Part shown: piece after piece, positions 17,267 to 25,793 of the stretch | Layout: every line of letters starts with the position of its first letter | Numbering within the stretch: position 1 is the first letter of the stretch | DNA from: Frigididesulfovibrio sp031553235 | GTDB taxonomy: Bacteria > Desulfobacterota > Desulfovibrionia > Desulfovibrionales > Desulfovibrionaceae | Length of the DNA: 64,000 nucleotides | Assembly (NCBI GenBank): GCA_031553235.1 | Contig: JAVBLS010000023.1 | Location: forward strand, 1-64,000 | Direction of reading: 5' to 3' | The notes under the pieces: generated by a model | What the model saw: only the letters and a program-made list of their open reading frames with translations | The model's database searches: none | What the model was told of the DNA's origin: nothing | Position numbers and translations under genes: made by a program

Positions 17267-17737
17267 ATGACAACAACTGCGGAAGACAACGCCATGAACA
17301 TCGGGCGCATCCTTGAACTGCTCCCCCATCGTTATCCTTTCCTGATGGTGGATCGGGTTCTGGGCCTGGTGCCGGGCAAATACATCGACGCCTACAAGAA
17401 CCTGAGCTTCAACGAGCCGTTCTTCCAAGGGCATTTTCCCGGCCTGCCGGTCATGCCCGGGGTGTTGATCATCGAGTCCATGGCTCAGGCCGGCGGTCTG
17501 CTGGTGGTCTCGCAGATGTCCAAAGAAGAGCTGGATAAATCCATCTTCGTGTTCACCGGCATTGAGAGCGTGCGCTTTCGCCGGCCTGTGCGTCCCGGCG
17601 ACCGCCTGGACCTGCACTGCGAACTGATCCGCCAGAAAATGAAGCTCTGGAAAATGCGGGGTACGGCCATGGTGGACGGCGCCCTGGCGGCCGAAGCCGA
17701 ACTAACCGCGGCCATTACCGGGCGTGAGGATATCTGA
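17267..17737 (+). CDS. fabZ: 3-hydroxyacyl-ACP dehydratase FabZ
   Basis: FabZ dehydrates 3-hydroxyacyl-ACP in fatty acid elongation and competes with LpxA/LpxD for the same substrate. The 156-residue hot-dog protein shows the LLPHRYPFLMVDRV start with catalytic His, NEPFFQGHFPGLPVMPGVLI with catalytic Glu further on (IIESMAQAGG), and VRFRRPVRPGDRL. The start at ATG 17267 follows CGAGG by six bases; an internal ATG at 17294 is also usable. Its stop overlaps the lpxA start by one base (TGATG), so the two are coupled. The 131-bp gap from lpxD carries no gene. Confidence 0.95.
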   Translation: MTTTAEDNAMNIGRILELLPHRYPFLMVDRVLGLVPGKYIDAYKNLSFNEPFFQGHFPGLPVMPGVLIIESMAQAGGLLVVSQMSKEELDKSIFVFTGIESVRFRRPVRPGDRLDLHCELIRQKMKLWKMRGTAMVDGALAAEAELTAAITGREDI

Positions 17738-18543
17738 TGGCCGCCCGAGTACACCCTTCTGCCTTTGTAGCCCCCGGCGCCCGACTGGGCGACGGCGTTG
17801 AGGTCGGCCCCTGCGCCATGATCGAAGAGGACGTGATCATCGGCGGCAACTGCCGCATCGATGCCTTTGCAAGCATCAAGCGCCACACCTCCATCGGTCC
17901 GGGCTGCCATATCCATTCCTATGCCTTGGTCGGCGGCGAACCCCAGGATCTCAAATTCGCCGGCGAGATCACCCGTCTGGAACTCGGCGCGAACAATGTG
18001 GTGCGCGAGTTTGCCACCCTGCACCGGGGCACGGCCGGCGGCGGCGGGCTCACCAGGATCGGCGACAAGAACCTGTTCATGGCTTACAGCCACGTCGCCC
18101 ACGACTGCATTCTGGGCAACGGCATCGTCATGTCCAACGGCGCCACCCTGGCCGGGCACATTGAAGTGGGCAACGGCGTGATCATCGGCGGCCTCTCGGC
18201 CGTGCACCAGTTCTCCCGCCTCGGGGCCCACAGCTTTGTCGGCGGCATGACCGGCATCTCCCAGGATCTGCCGCCCTATATGATGGCCATCGGCGAACGG
18301 GCCGACATCCGCGGCCCCAACGTGGTCGGTCTGCGCCGCATGGGTCTGACCTCCTCCACGGTCACAGCCGTGCGCTCGGCCTTCCGGCTGATCTGGCTCT
18401 CGGGCATGCCCCGGGCCGAAGCCCTGGTCCAGGCCGAACACGAATTTGCCGACGTGCCCGAAGTGCTGGAAATCATCGCCTTTGTCCGCGAAAGCAAGCG
18501 CGGCGTGCTGGGCGCGGCGCGATCCGTGAGAGAAGATGATTAA
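17737..18543 (+). CDS. lpxA: UDP-N-acetylglucosamine acyltransferase LpxA
   Basis: LpxA makes the first committed lipid A intermediate by 3-O-acylating UDP-GlcNAc. The 268-residue protein starts with the hexapeptide-repeat helix (HPSAFVAPGARLGDGVEVGP). Its catalytic His lies in MAYSHVAHDCILGN, with VGGEPQDLKF, HQFSRLGAHSFVGGM and the C-terminal helical bundle (LRRMGLTSSTVTAVRSAFRL). It shares the A of its ATG with the fabZ stop and is followed nine bases later by lpxI. Confidence 0.96.
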   Translation: MAARVHPSAFVAPGARLGDGVEVGPCAMIEEDVIIGGNCRIDAFASIKRHTSIGPGCHIHSYALVGGEPQDLKFAGEITRLELGANNVVREFATLHRGTAGGGGLTRIGDKNLFMAYSHVAHDCILGNGIVMSNGATLAGHIEVGNGVIIGGLSAVHQFSRLGAHSFVGGMTGISQDLPPYMMAIGERADIRGPNVVGLRRMGLTSSTVTAVRSAFRLIWLSGMPRAEALVQAEHEFADVPEVLEIIAFVRESKRGVLGAARSVREDD

Positions 18544-18552
18544 GAGCAGCGC

Positions 18553-19401
18553 ATGAGCAGCCTCGGGATCATCGCCGGCTCCGGCCGTTTTCCTTTTCTG
18601 GTGGCCGAAGGCGCGCGCCAAAGCGGCCGGCGGGTGGTCGTCTGCGGCCTTGAAGGCAACGCTTCTCCGGCCTTGGCCGATTCGGCCGATATCTTCACCA
18701 TGCTGAACATCGGCAAGTTCGGTACGATGATCAAGTTTTTTAAAAAGCACAACGTGCGCGAACTCTGCATGGCCGGGGCGGTGAACAAGCCCAAGGCCAT
18801 GGAAGTGCGCCCGGACCTGCGCGCCGCCGGCATGCTGCTCAGGCTTCTGCGTACCAAGGGCGACGACGCGCTGCTCCGGGCCGTGGCCGAAGAACTGACC
18901 GCCGAAGGCTTTATGTTGGTCCGGCCCGACGCCCTTGTGCCCTCCCTGCGCGGCCCGGCCGGCGTGCTTAGCCGCCGCGCCCCGGACGTCGAGATCCAGG
19001 CCGACATCCGCTTCGGCATGGAAACGGCCCAGCTGATCGGCTCCCTGGACATCGGCCAATGCATCGTCGTGCGCAGCGGTATCGTCGCGGCTGTCGAAGC
19101 CCTCGAAGGCACCGACGCCACCCTCGAACGCGGCGGCTCCCTCGGCGGCCCCGGCTGCACCATGATCAAAATCGTCAAGCCCGGCCAGGACGAACGCCTC
19201 GACCTGCCCTCCATCGGACTGCACACCGTTGAACTGCTGATCAAACACGACTTCGCCTGCCTGGCCTACCAGGCGCACAAGACCCTGTTCTTCGACCGCG
19301 ACAAGGCCATTGCCGCAGCCGACGCCGCCGGTCTGGTCATCGTCGGCGTGGAGGAAGACTTTGGGGGGCTCCGCCCCCCAAGCCCCCTGCCGGGGGAATA
19401 A
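18553..19401 (+). CDS. lpxI: UDP-2,3-diacylglucosamine pyrophosphatase LpxI
   Basis: LpxI hydrolyses UDP-2,3-diacylglucosamine to lipid X and UMP. It is the alpha-/delta-proteobacterial replacement of LpxH, with no sequence relation to it. The 282-residue protein shows the LpxI pattern: LGIIAGSGRFPFLVAEGARQ, MLNIGKFGTMIKFFKKHNV, the AGAVNKP motif, and the catalytic-domain segments EGTDATLERGG, MIKIVKPGQDERLDLPSIG and the preceding Asp-rich DIGQCIVVR. The last dozen codons (GGLRPPSPLPGE) are read from the GC-rich inverted repeats of its own terminator, so the C-terminus is probably unconstrained. Confidence 0.94.
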   Translation: MSSLGIIAGSGRFPFLVAEGARQSGRRVVVCGLEGNASPALADSADIFTMLNIGKFGTMIKFFKKHNVRELCMAGAVNKPKAMEVRPDLRAAGMLLRLLRTKGDDALLRAVAEELTAEGFMLVRPDALVPSLRGPAGVLSRRAPDVEIQADIRFGMETAQLIGSLDIGQCIVVRSGIVAAVEALEGTDATLERGGSLGGPGCTMIKIVKPGQDERLDLPSIGLHTVELLIKHDFACLAYQAHKTLFFDRDKAIAAADAAGLVIVGVEEDFGGLRPPSPLPGE

Positions 19402-19410
19402 TTCCCCCGG
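19390..19410 (+). terminator. hairpin centred on the lpxI stop codon
   Basis: A perfect 9-bp inverted repeat, CCGGGGGAA (19390-19398) and TTCCCCCGG (19402-19410), has the lpxI stop codon TAA as its loop. There is no strong U-run. It ends the envelope gene run only 25 bases before the inserted Mu-like element. Confidence 0.55.
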
Positions 19411-19427
19411 ACCCCTTATTACGAGGG

Positions 19428-19434
19428 GATAATC
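19428..19434. repeat. target-site duplication, left copy
   Basis: GATAATC directly before the element's terminal TGTA. The identical 7 bp follow the terminal TACA at 27890-27896. Joining the flanks recreates GGGGATAATCCCC, a near-perfect palindrome, which is probably the original target. Confidence 0.75.
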
Positions 19435-19440
19435 TGTAAG

Positions 19441-19481
19441 TTGACACTTCATTCGCAATTTTTTGACATTGAATTTGCGAC
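19441..19481 (+). other. attR-like pair of transposase-binding repeats (R1, R2)
   Basis: Two related 18-19-bp sites sit in direct orientation 22 bp apart, at 19441-19458 (TTGACACTTCATTCGCAA) and 19463-19481 (TTGACATTGAATTTGCGAC), starting six bases from the element end. Phage Mu has R1 and R2 spaced the same way at its right end. Related inverted sites occur at the other end (27679-27697 and weaker ones). Confidence 0.6.
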
Positions 19482-19499
19482 TTTTGCAAGCCAGAAATA

Positions 19500-19516
19500 G
19501 GGCGCTTTGTGCGCCC
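19500..19516. terminator. terminator after the element's protease gene
   Basis: Hairpin GGGCGC (19500-19505) / GCGCCC (19511-19516), followed on the plus strand by TTTT and on the minus strand by a weaker TATTT. It lies 14 bases past the stop of the protease gene, inside the element's end. Confidence 0.5.
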
Positions 19517-19529
19517 TTTTCTGTGTCGG

Positions 19530-20393
19530 CTATATCAGGTAGGCCGGGTTTTTGTCCTGCTTTGACGGCGGCGCTGCTTTGGCGTGCCGAGAGTTGAACT
19601 CTTCGAGTTGCTTCGGAGCGCGTCCCGCGCCCGTCCAGGCGGCTGTGATGGGGTTCCCGCCTGTTCCGCCGGAATAGGCGGCAAACAGCATGGACGGCTC
19701 CCGCCTGTCCAGAATGTCAAGAAACGCTTCCGCCATGGGCATTTCAGGCTCTCCACCGGAGAACTGGATATTGCCGCCGGTGTCGGCAACGGCCAGGGCA
19801 AATTCAAGTACCCTCCCGCTCTCGCCCGGTGTCACTTGCCCGTTGGCGCAGAGTTCGGCAACGCGTTGCTCCAGGTCTTCCCGTGCGCGTGTCCGTTCTT
19901 TTTCCTCATAGTGGGCGAGTTTGCCCAGGGCAAAGGTCAATTCCGAGTCTTGGCTTGAGCGGGCGGCGAATTCCAGTACAATGGCTTCTTCCCCTTCGGC
20001 AAACTGGACCTCGCGCAAACCGGGTATGGCGGGCTGAACCGCTCCCAAAAGCCCGATATGGGCTATGCCCCCGCTCGGTTGCAGAGAAACGGACACATTC
20101 TTGAAGTAAGCGTTTTCCACCAACGTTTTCGCGTCATCATGCACTTGGGAGAATTGCGCTTGCAGAACCTCGCCGATCCGGCGCATGTCTGCAACCCACC
20201 CATAGGCCGGGGCGTTGGTTTTCGGATGGCCAAAGACCAGAGGAATACGGCGTTCCCCATCGGCAAAAAGCTTGATGCAGTTGTCGAGCAATTCCGTTGT
20301 CACGGTGTACGTTCTGCCGTCTTGCGGAACGAATGTTCCGGTCCGCATCACGTCCACCCAAGCCGTGGTCTGTCCCTTATCTTGCACTTCCAT
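19530..20393 (-). CDS. Mu gpI-like phage head protease/scaffold
   Basis: This 287-residue protein matches the Mu-type prohead protease family. An N-terminal protease region (about 10-150) contains WVDVMRTGTFVPQDGRTYTV, PLVFGHPKTNAPAYGWVADM with the likely catalytic His, and FKNVSVSLQPSGG with the likely Ser. A charged, helical scaffold-like second half follows (LAHYEEKERTRAREDLEQRV) with a proline- and lysine-rich end. Such proteins scaffold and then process phage heads. It starts 11 bases after the capsid gene with AAGGGGG as ribosome site. In Mu the protease gene precedes the capsid gene; here it follows it. Confidence 0.7.
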   Translation of the reverse strand: MEVQDKGQTTAWVDVMRTGTFVPQDGRTYTVTTELLDNCIKLFADGERRIPLVFGHPKTNAPAYGWVADMRRIGEVLQAQFSQVHDDAKTLVENAYFKNVSVSLQPSGGIAHIGLLGAVQPAIPGLREVQFAEGEEAIVLEFAARSSQDSELTFALGKLAHYEEKERTRAREDLEQRVAELCANGQVTPGESGRVLEFALAVADTGGNIQFSGGEPEMPMAEAFLDILDRREPSMLFAAYSGGTGGNPITAAWTGAGRAPKQLEEFNSRHAKAAPPSKQDKNPAYLI

Positions 20394-20404
20394 AAAACAC
20401 CCCC

Positions 20405-21397
20405 TTATCCGACAACCACGGCGCGGCAGATGCCTTTGACGTTGACGACGGGAAAGGGCTTGCCCTCGGCAATCAGCTTGATTTGGCTGGGGTCGGGGAT
20501 TTGGACGGGCTTTACAAAAAAAGGCATGGCCTGCAATTGGGCGTCCAGATCATCAACGGCGCAGTAAATGAGACGATGCCCCGCATCCTTGGCGACCATC
20601 AGCAGCATGTTGCCGGGCATGACGGGCACGGGGTTGCCGCTGGCCGGGTCAAAGTAAAGTTCGCTACGCTCTCTGATCACCAGCCCGGCCACAGTGATTG
20701 CGCCCTCCTTGACCTCCACTTGCAGGCTGGATTTTTCCGGGTGAATCTGAGCCAGAGCGACCAGGGCGTCAAAGGCATCGGAGCCCGCCCAGATTTCGAG
20801 CGTCGCGCCGTAGCCTTGCAAACGCAGTTCCTTGCGCATGGCCTTCAAGATGGTGAAAACGTCCTTGATGGCCGCATCTGCGGCATCCCATTTCTTTGCC
20901 GGAGTCACGGACAGGGGAGCGCCGAAATCCACCGTATAGGTTCCGAGTTTGCCGCTGGGGTCGTTCTGCTTCATGGGCCAGGATAGCTTGCCTGTGGTCA
21001 CGACAACGGAACAAATGGCTTCACAGGTTTTGCGGTAGGCCATACGCATGGAGTCGATCCGGTTTGACACCCACAAATCAAGGCCCTGACCGGTCAAAAT
21101 GCGCAAGTCGTTCAAGTCCCTTGCCCCGAGTTCATGCGCGAAGCGGACGGGATACGGCTCGTAAAACTCCAGTTCGTGCCTGTCGCCGCCTACACTGTAG
21201 GCGGACATTCCTCGGCGCACCACAGGCAATTCCTTAACATTGGGAAAAACCTCGTGTTTGGCGACCACGGGCAGAGGTATCTGCTGCCGGTCGGAGAAAA
21301 CGCTGTCCATCACCGGCGATTCCAGAGGCGGCAAGGCCTTCAGCCTGACCGCAACCGCATCCGGCCGGAAAAGTTGTTTCAATCCCGCGTAGTCCAT
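20405..21397 (-). CDS. phage major capsid protein, lambda gpE family
   Basis: This 330-residue protein fits the HK97-fold capsid family related to lambda gpE. The N-terminal segment (FRPDAVAVRLKALPPLESPV, VMDSVFSDRQQIPLPVV), the VVRRGMSAYSVGG turn, the EFYEPYPVRFAHELGARDLN P-domain entry and the VTTGKLSWP and TYTVDFGAPLSVTP strands are in family order. The later part has an A-domain-like region (GATLEIWAGSDAFDALVALA) and ends near residue 330, close to the usual 340. The ribosome site AAGGAG is strong. No portal, terminase or decoration gene is near, so no complete head can be built from this element. Confidence 0.7.
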   Translation of the reverse strand: MDYAGLKQLFRPDAVAVRLKALPPLESPVMDSVFSDRQQIPLPVVAKHEVFPNVKELPVVRRGMSAYSVGGDRHELEFYEPYPVRFAHELGARDLNDLRILTGQGLDLWVSNRIDSMRMAYRKTCEAICSVVVTTGKLSWPMKQNDPSGKLGTYTVDFGAPLSVTPAKKWDAADAAIKDVFTILKAMRKELRLQGYGATLEIWAGSDAFDALVALAQIHPEKSSLQVEVKEGAITVAGLVIRERSELYFDPASGNPVPVMPGNMLLMVAKDAGHRLIYCAVDDLDAQLQAMPFFVKPVQIPDPSQIKLIAEGKPFPVVNVKGICRAVVVG

Positions 21398-21850
21398 AAA
21401 AGCTCCTTAAAGGCTGTTTAATAGGCATTTTAGTTCCATGTGGACGCCCACCCGGCATTCGGGTGCTCCGACATTATCCTTTTCATGCGCCGGCGCTCTG
21501 ATGCTCATTGTGGCAGGCGTCCACACGGTTTCCTCCGGTGGCCCGTCACCAGGGAAAATTTTGTTTCTTCTCCATGAAATTTTGACAGAGCGTCTTGTTT
21601 GCGACATACTTACAGAAAGCTCCAAAGGCGATGACCGGGTAGCCGCCCCTTTGCAGACAAGCACGAACTACCGCCCAGGCTTTGCCGAAAGGCATGACAA
21701 GCCGCCTGTGGGGACGTGCGGAACCACTGGGAACAAGCGGTCCGACCACTGAGCCCACGGCAGAAGATGGTGTGTGGGGTCGAAAGTAAGTGGGTCGTCT
21801 GTTCCGGGCAACTGCCGCACCGGAGCGCTTTCTTTTCTTCATTTCCACGC
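21398..21850 (-). other. poorly coding gap inside the element; possible small ORF 21546-21842
   Basis: No recognisable phage gene lies between the capsid gene and the HTH gene. One minus-strand frame, ATG 21842 to 21546 (98 residues, basic, ending GGYPVIAFGAFCKYVANKTL...), begins a few bases after the HTH gene's stop and could be real, but I recognise nothing in it. A 10-bp inverted repeat (TGTGGACGCC / GGCGTCCACA) lies at about 21437 and 21517. This gap is a natural candidate for the junction of the internal deletion. Confidence 0.3.
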
Positions 21851-22294
21851 CTACTCATCAAAATCATTCATCAATTCCAATACATCGGAAGCCCTGACAC
21901 GCGTGGGCTTTTCTTTGTGGGCTATCAGTTTGCCTTCGTAAATGTAGCGATAGACAAGGCTCTCAGATACATTCAGGCAGTAAGCGACTTCTTTGACCAG
22001 CAGGGTATGTTTGCGGTTCACCATTTCGAGCGGAGTCAAATCGAAGCCGCCGTTCGAATACTGAATTTCTTGAGAATGAATGAAGGCTTGTGAGCGTTCG
22101 ACGCTGCAAATTTGCCGGCACCCGATGCAAAGATAGATGTCGCCTTTATAAATCCAGAACGGTGCCACGCAGTCATTTCCGCCGGAACAGGGCGTATTGA
22201 GGCGGAATTTTTCTTTTATTGTACCGAAAAACGGGCGCCAGCCGTCATTCAAATATCCGCGCAATGTCGAAAGAATCATGCTTTCAGGCGACAT
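21851..22294 (-). CDS. HTH (excisionase/MerR-type) DNA-binding protein with Cys-rich N-terminus
   Basis: This 147-residue protein has two parts. The N-terminal 60 residues carry paired cysteines (TPCSGGNDC, YLCIGCRQIC) that could bind zinc. The C-terminal half is a helix-turn-helix of the excisionase type: LVKEVAYCLNVSESLVYRYI, YEGKLIAHKEKPTRVRASDV. Such domains act as Xis-like or regulatory DNA binders. It lies in the small-gene block after MuB, where Mu-like phages keep early accessory genes. Ribosome site AAGGGA. Confidence 0.6.
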   Translation of the reverse strand: MSPESMILSTLRGYLNDGWRPFFGTIKEKFRLNTPCSGGNDCVAPFWIYKGDIYLCIGCRQICSVERSQAFIHSQEIQYSNGGFDLTPLEMVNRKHTLLVKEVAYCLNVSESLVYRYIYEGKLIAHKEKPTRVRASDVLELMNDFDE

Positions 22295-22306
22295 ACTCAG
22301 CTTCCC

Positions 22307-22606
22307 TTACAGTTGATCAGGCTCCAAAGACCATGCGTCGCAATCCTGCCGAATAGCACTCCAGCAGGCCGAACAGCGGTAGTTTACCGTAGGACGCCCG
22401 CAGGACGCGCATTTGCGAAATACTTCTGTGCCACGATGCGCAAGCAAAATTTTCTTCGTGCAAGTGTTGCAAATACTTCTCATCCTGCCGTCATGCCCTA
22501 TGGAAAATTCTGCAATATGCTTCTGCTTTTTGCACTTTTTACAAGTGCGCTGTACAAGGTCAGCCGAATAGCGCCGGAATGGCGTAGTGCTTACGCTTGT
22601 ATCCAT
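22307..22606 (-). CDS. small zinc-ribbon-like protein, unknown role
   Basis: This 99-residue basic protein has three CxxC pairs (CKKCKKQKH, CNTCTKK, CASCGRP) plus a fourth in YRCSACWSAI, so two zinc ribbons are likely. I do not recognise a family. It sits between the MuB-linked small gene and the HTH gene with gaps of 6 and 12 bases, so it is part of the same transcript. Codon use is less GC-rich than the host genes. Confidence 0.5.
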   Translation of the reverse strand: MDTSVSTTPFRRYSADLVQRTCKKCKKQKHIAEFSIGHDGRMRSICNTCTKKILLAHRGTEVFRKCASCGRPTVNYRCSACWSAIRQDCDAWSLEPDQL

Positions 22607-22612
22607 AGCAAC

Positions 22613-22840
22613 CTACTCAAAAGAAACTTCGAGACGATTCTGTGCTTTTTCTATGCACATTTTTGCCGTTTCCAGGGTAAAACAAAGCCCGTCGAGTTCG
22701 CTTTGCAACGGAGTCCGCTCCTGCCACATTTCGGCCCAGGACTGGACGAAACTCAAAATGGACTGTGCGCGGCTCAGCGAATCCAGCGGTTCTTCTTCCG
22801 CAAAATGATGAAAGAGGCTTTTCATTTGCTGCCCGCCCAT
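22613..22840 (-). CDS. small hypothetical protein coupled to MuB
   Basis: A 75-residue mostly helical acidic protein (SLFHHFAEEEPLDSLSRAQS, LCFTLETAKMCIEKAQNRLE). Its ATG overlaps the MuB stop (TGATG), a typical translational coupling, which is the main support for it being real. No known domain is visible. Confidence 0.55.
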   Translation of the reverse strand: MGGQQMKSLFHHFAEEEPLDSLSRAQSILSFVQSWAEMWQERTPLQSELDGLCFTLETAKMCIEKAQNRLEVSFE

Positions 22841-23793
22841 CACACAGTCCCGCCCAAGCGCGCCCAGGCGGCCTGAATGTGCTCGAAGGTAAGCCCGGCT
22901 TCGTCCTCGCCGAGCATGGCCGTACCCAGCTTGAGAACCTTGGACAAGCCACGCAACGCCCCGGCTTGTTTGGCGATTTCAAGGCAGAGTCCTTGCCCTT
23001 TTTTGTCCCTGACGCCCCAAGCGGCTACAATGGTTTCCACGTCGCCAACCGTGGGCGTTGTGAGGCGCGTACGATAGCCCACGCGGCTGAAAAGCTGGGC
23101 AAAATGGGCTTGGCGGGTTCCGCCCGTGATGCGGGCATACACGCTTTCATTGCCCATCAGGGCCAACCCCGCGCCCGTGGCGTCGTGAATGCTTCTTATG
23201 GCGTCCAGGCCGCTTACGGGAAGATGTTGCGCCTCATCAACGATAAGCAGGCCGCCCGTGCCTTCCAGACGGCCGATAATGGCGTTTTCCGTCTTGACGG
23301 CGCTGGGCTGCGCTTCCGGCAGGCCCACGGCGCAGGAAATGCGTTCCAGACAGGCGGCCACAGTGTTCATGGCCGGGGTCATGGTGGCAATCCAGACGTT
23401 GGGATAGTCTTCCTGGTAGCGTCGGGCTGTGCATGTCTTGCCCAGACCCGCGCCGCCGTAAATCAAGGCGATGTCGCCCGCGCTCTGAGCGTAACGGAGC
23501 GCGTCCAGAATGTTTTGCGCGGTGGGGGTGAGTTCCCATTCCCGCGCAACGGCAAGTTGTCTGCCGTCTTTGCCCCGCTGCTGCGCGGCGTTCAGCCAGC
23601 GAAAAAGCTCTTGCGCTACCGCTTCATTGTTCCCCGCGTATTTACCGGAAAACCATTGCGACAAGCGCGCTTGCGTGATGCCGGATTCCTTTGCAAGCCG
23701 GGCCTGACTCATGCCGGTGCGGCTCATTTCCTTGCGGACCATTTCTTTCAGCGTTGTTTCATCGGGAATCGTGCGTTCTGTGACGGCGTTCAT
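22840..23793 (-). CDS. MuB-like AAA+ ATPase, transposition target/activator protein
   Basis: MuB binds DNA with ATP, selects targets and activates the MuA transposase. The 317-residue protein has an N-terminal lambda-type helix-turn-helix (about 15-65, GMSQARLAKESGITQARLSQ). The AAA+ domain carries Walker A (LIYGGAGLGKTCTARRY) and Walker B (GGLLIVDEAQHLPVSGLDAI), and a C-terminal helical part follows. I chose ATG 23793, which has AGGAGG seven bases upstream; the frame is open to 23919 but without a ribosome site. Unlike the adjacent transposase it is intact. Confidence 0.88.
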   Translation of the reverse strand: MNAVTERTIPDETTLKEMVRKEMSRTGMSQARLAKESGITQARLSQWFSGKYAGNNEAVAQELFRWLNAAQQRGKDGRQLAVAREWELTPTAQNILDALRYAQSAGDIALIYGGAGLGKTCTARRYQEDYPNVWIATMTPAMNTVAACLERISCAVGLPEAQPSAVKTENAIIGRLEGTGGLLIVDEAQHLPVSGLDAIRSIHDATGAGLALMGNESVYARITGGTRQAHFAQLFSRVGYRTRLTTPTVGDVETIVAAWGVRDKKGQGLCLEIAKQAGALRGLSKVLKLGTAMLGEDEAGLTFEHIQAAWARLGGTV

Positions 23794-23812
23794 GGACGGG
23801 CCTCCTATGATG

Positions 23813-25782
23813 TTACGCCATTGCGGCAATGTTTCTACGCAGGTTTTCTTCAAAAGACCTGAGTCTCTCAGAGGATACAGGCTTATTGGCAAGCATGGTT
23901 TGTAGTTCTGGCGGCGCAAGCTGGGTCACGCTACGGGCCGGATCGGGGATTTTCCCGGCCGGAACACCGACGTTCAACTGTTTGAATTCCAGGTCCGATA
24001 TGCGCGTGGCTTTTTGCGCGGCCTGCTTGGTAAGTTTGGCGTGCTGGGTCTTGAGTCTGGCGTGTTCGCGGCCGGCGGCCTTGTCGTTGAAAGCTCTGGC
24101 GCGCAGCCAATCCGCAGTGCCCAGCAACTTGCCGGTCAAACTGTAAATATGAACTTGTTCACTCAAATTTTCGGGATTGAAGAGCACAGCCACCTGATCG
24201 CCGGCAAGGTGTACAAGGAAGTCGGCATAATATCTGTGCCTTCCGTCGCCGCGCCCGGCGTTCAGCGTTACTGTGCCTTGCTTGGAAACAGTGCAGGATT
24301 CCTGATCCCACAGCAGCATGCGCCGTAATTGCGGCGACGCTTTGTACAGCGGTGTTCCGCTTCCCAATCCATCCGCGAAGACTTCGTCGAAGCTTCTGCC
24401 GTTGCAGACGCCACCCCTGCGGCCCTTACGGGCGTTGTGTTCCGCTATCGCTTCCGGCAGCAGAGCCAGAAATTCCGAATAGGGGATAGGCTTGGCGCGT
24501 GTGCCGCGCCCCATCAATGCGGGCAATTCACGCATGGTCGAATGCAGTCCGCCGATGCCAAAAGCCCGTTCTATGGGCTTGCTGCCGGGGCTTGCGACTT
24601 CATGGTTCGGACTGGTGAAATGAACGTCAATATTCAAGTACTTGAGCAGACCGACCGGGTCGGTCTCTTTGCGCTTGAAACGATGGCGACCCGGAACCTG
24701 CCCGGTCAGGCATTTGTTCGCGGCGGCCGTGGTGTTGTCTATGTACATGTGCTTCGGGCACAAAAGTTCCGTCAGGTTGTACACGGACTTGCGGAACATA
24801 TCGCTGTTTTCCGTCTTATCCACGGCCTGAGCCAGTATCTTGCCCGAAGCAACGTCTTCAAAAGCCCACATACGGGGATTGAACACCTCTCCCGTTTCGT
24901 CGTCATAGACGAAAATGCGGTCAAAGCTGAGAGCGTCGCCGGAAACGGCAAAGCCCACCGGGAAGGTGTCGCGTCTGCGCTCCTGGTCCGGGTAATCGTT
25001 GTGAAGCTTGCCGTGCGCATGTATTCGATTACGGCCCAGGTAAATTCCTCAAAAATGCGACGGTACAGCGTTCGCGCCGAAGGAATAACCCAGGTGTGCA
25101 GCAGGGCGGCCCGTTCCAAACGGCGGAATGCGGACAGGAAAGAAGGCTTTTCCTTGCGCAGGTAGTCTCTTTTTATAAATTCCCAGGCGATGTCGTCACA
25201 GTGGGCGCGGGCGACGCGGCCCTTGTGATTGTCCGCAAGATATGGCGCCCAGTCTTTGGGGTCGATATTGCGGACTCCGGGTTTGCCTCCCGCGCCGAAA
25301 TACCAGTTGCGCAGGGTGCCGACGCTTACGTCATGCCGCAAGGATATGGCTTCAAAGGCCATTTTCAGTGTCGTTCCGCTTCTGTGCAGCTCCAGAACTT
25401 CCAGCAGAAGGCCTTGACGCTGAAAAGCCCGTTCCTTGATGGTGTCGGGCTTTCTGTCGAATTCTTCCCATTTTTCAGTGCTGCCGCGCTCTTGCTCGGG
25501 GGCAGGCTGCTGGCCGGCGAGGAATTCCCGCAGCACAGCGTTGCCGACGACGCTTTGCGCGTCTTTGTCCATATGCTTGAACAACCAAAGACGGCCGCCG
25601 CCCTGCGTTTTCTCGGGCGCGGCCTGCCAGTTGCGGCCGTCGGCCCGCTTGTTCACGGCCTGAACGGAACAGCCCAGGTACGCGGCGACTTGCGCCGTGC
25701 CGAAACTGCGTTGGTTCAGATCCAGTTCCGGCGGAACGGCTGGAGCCGCCGTGTTGTTATGGTTGTCCTTGCCCGGTTTCAT
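23813..25782 (-). pseudogene. MuA-like DDE transposase, one frameshift
   Basis: The full reading is about 656 codons, close to MuA's 663. The first frame (from ATG 25782) has the Mu-type winged-helix DNA-binding region (FGTAQVAAYLGCSVQAVNKR) and runs to about 25030. There it must drop back one base, and the second frame continues DYPDQERRRDTFPVGFAVSG to 23813. The catalytic core is whole: Asp in FVYDDETGEV, Asp in HMYIDNTTAAANK, Glu in GSKPIERAFGI. I see no slippery heptamer at the junction, so this is a mutation (or a sequencing error), not programmed frameshifting. Without repair the transposase would be split before its active site. Confidence 0.85.
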
Positions 25783-25793
25783 CTGTTACCCGC

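Noticed and set aside
21407..21664. 85-codon minus-strand frame in the element's gap
   Set aside because: Overlaps another frame, no ribosome site, composition unlike a protein.
25010..25040. programmed -1 frameshift in the transposase
   Set aside because: The bases at the junction (GAATACATGCGCAC) do not form an X-XXY-YYZ slippery site and no following hairpin is evident.
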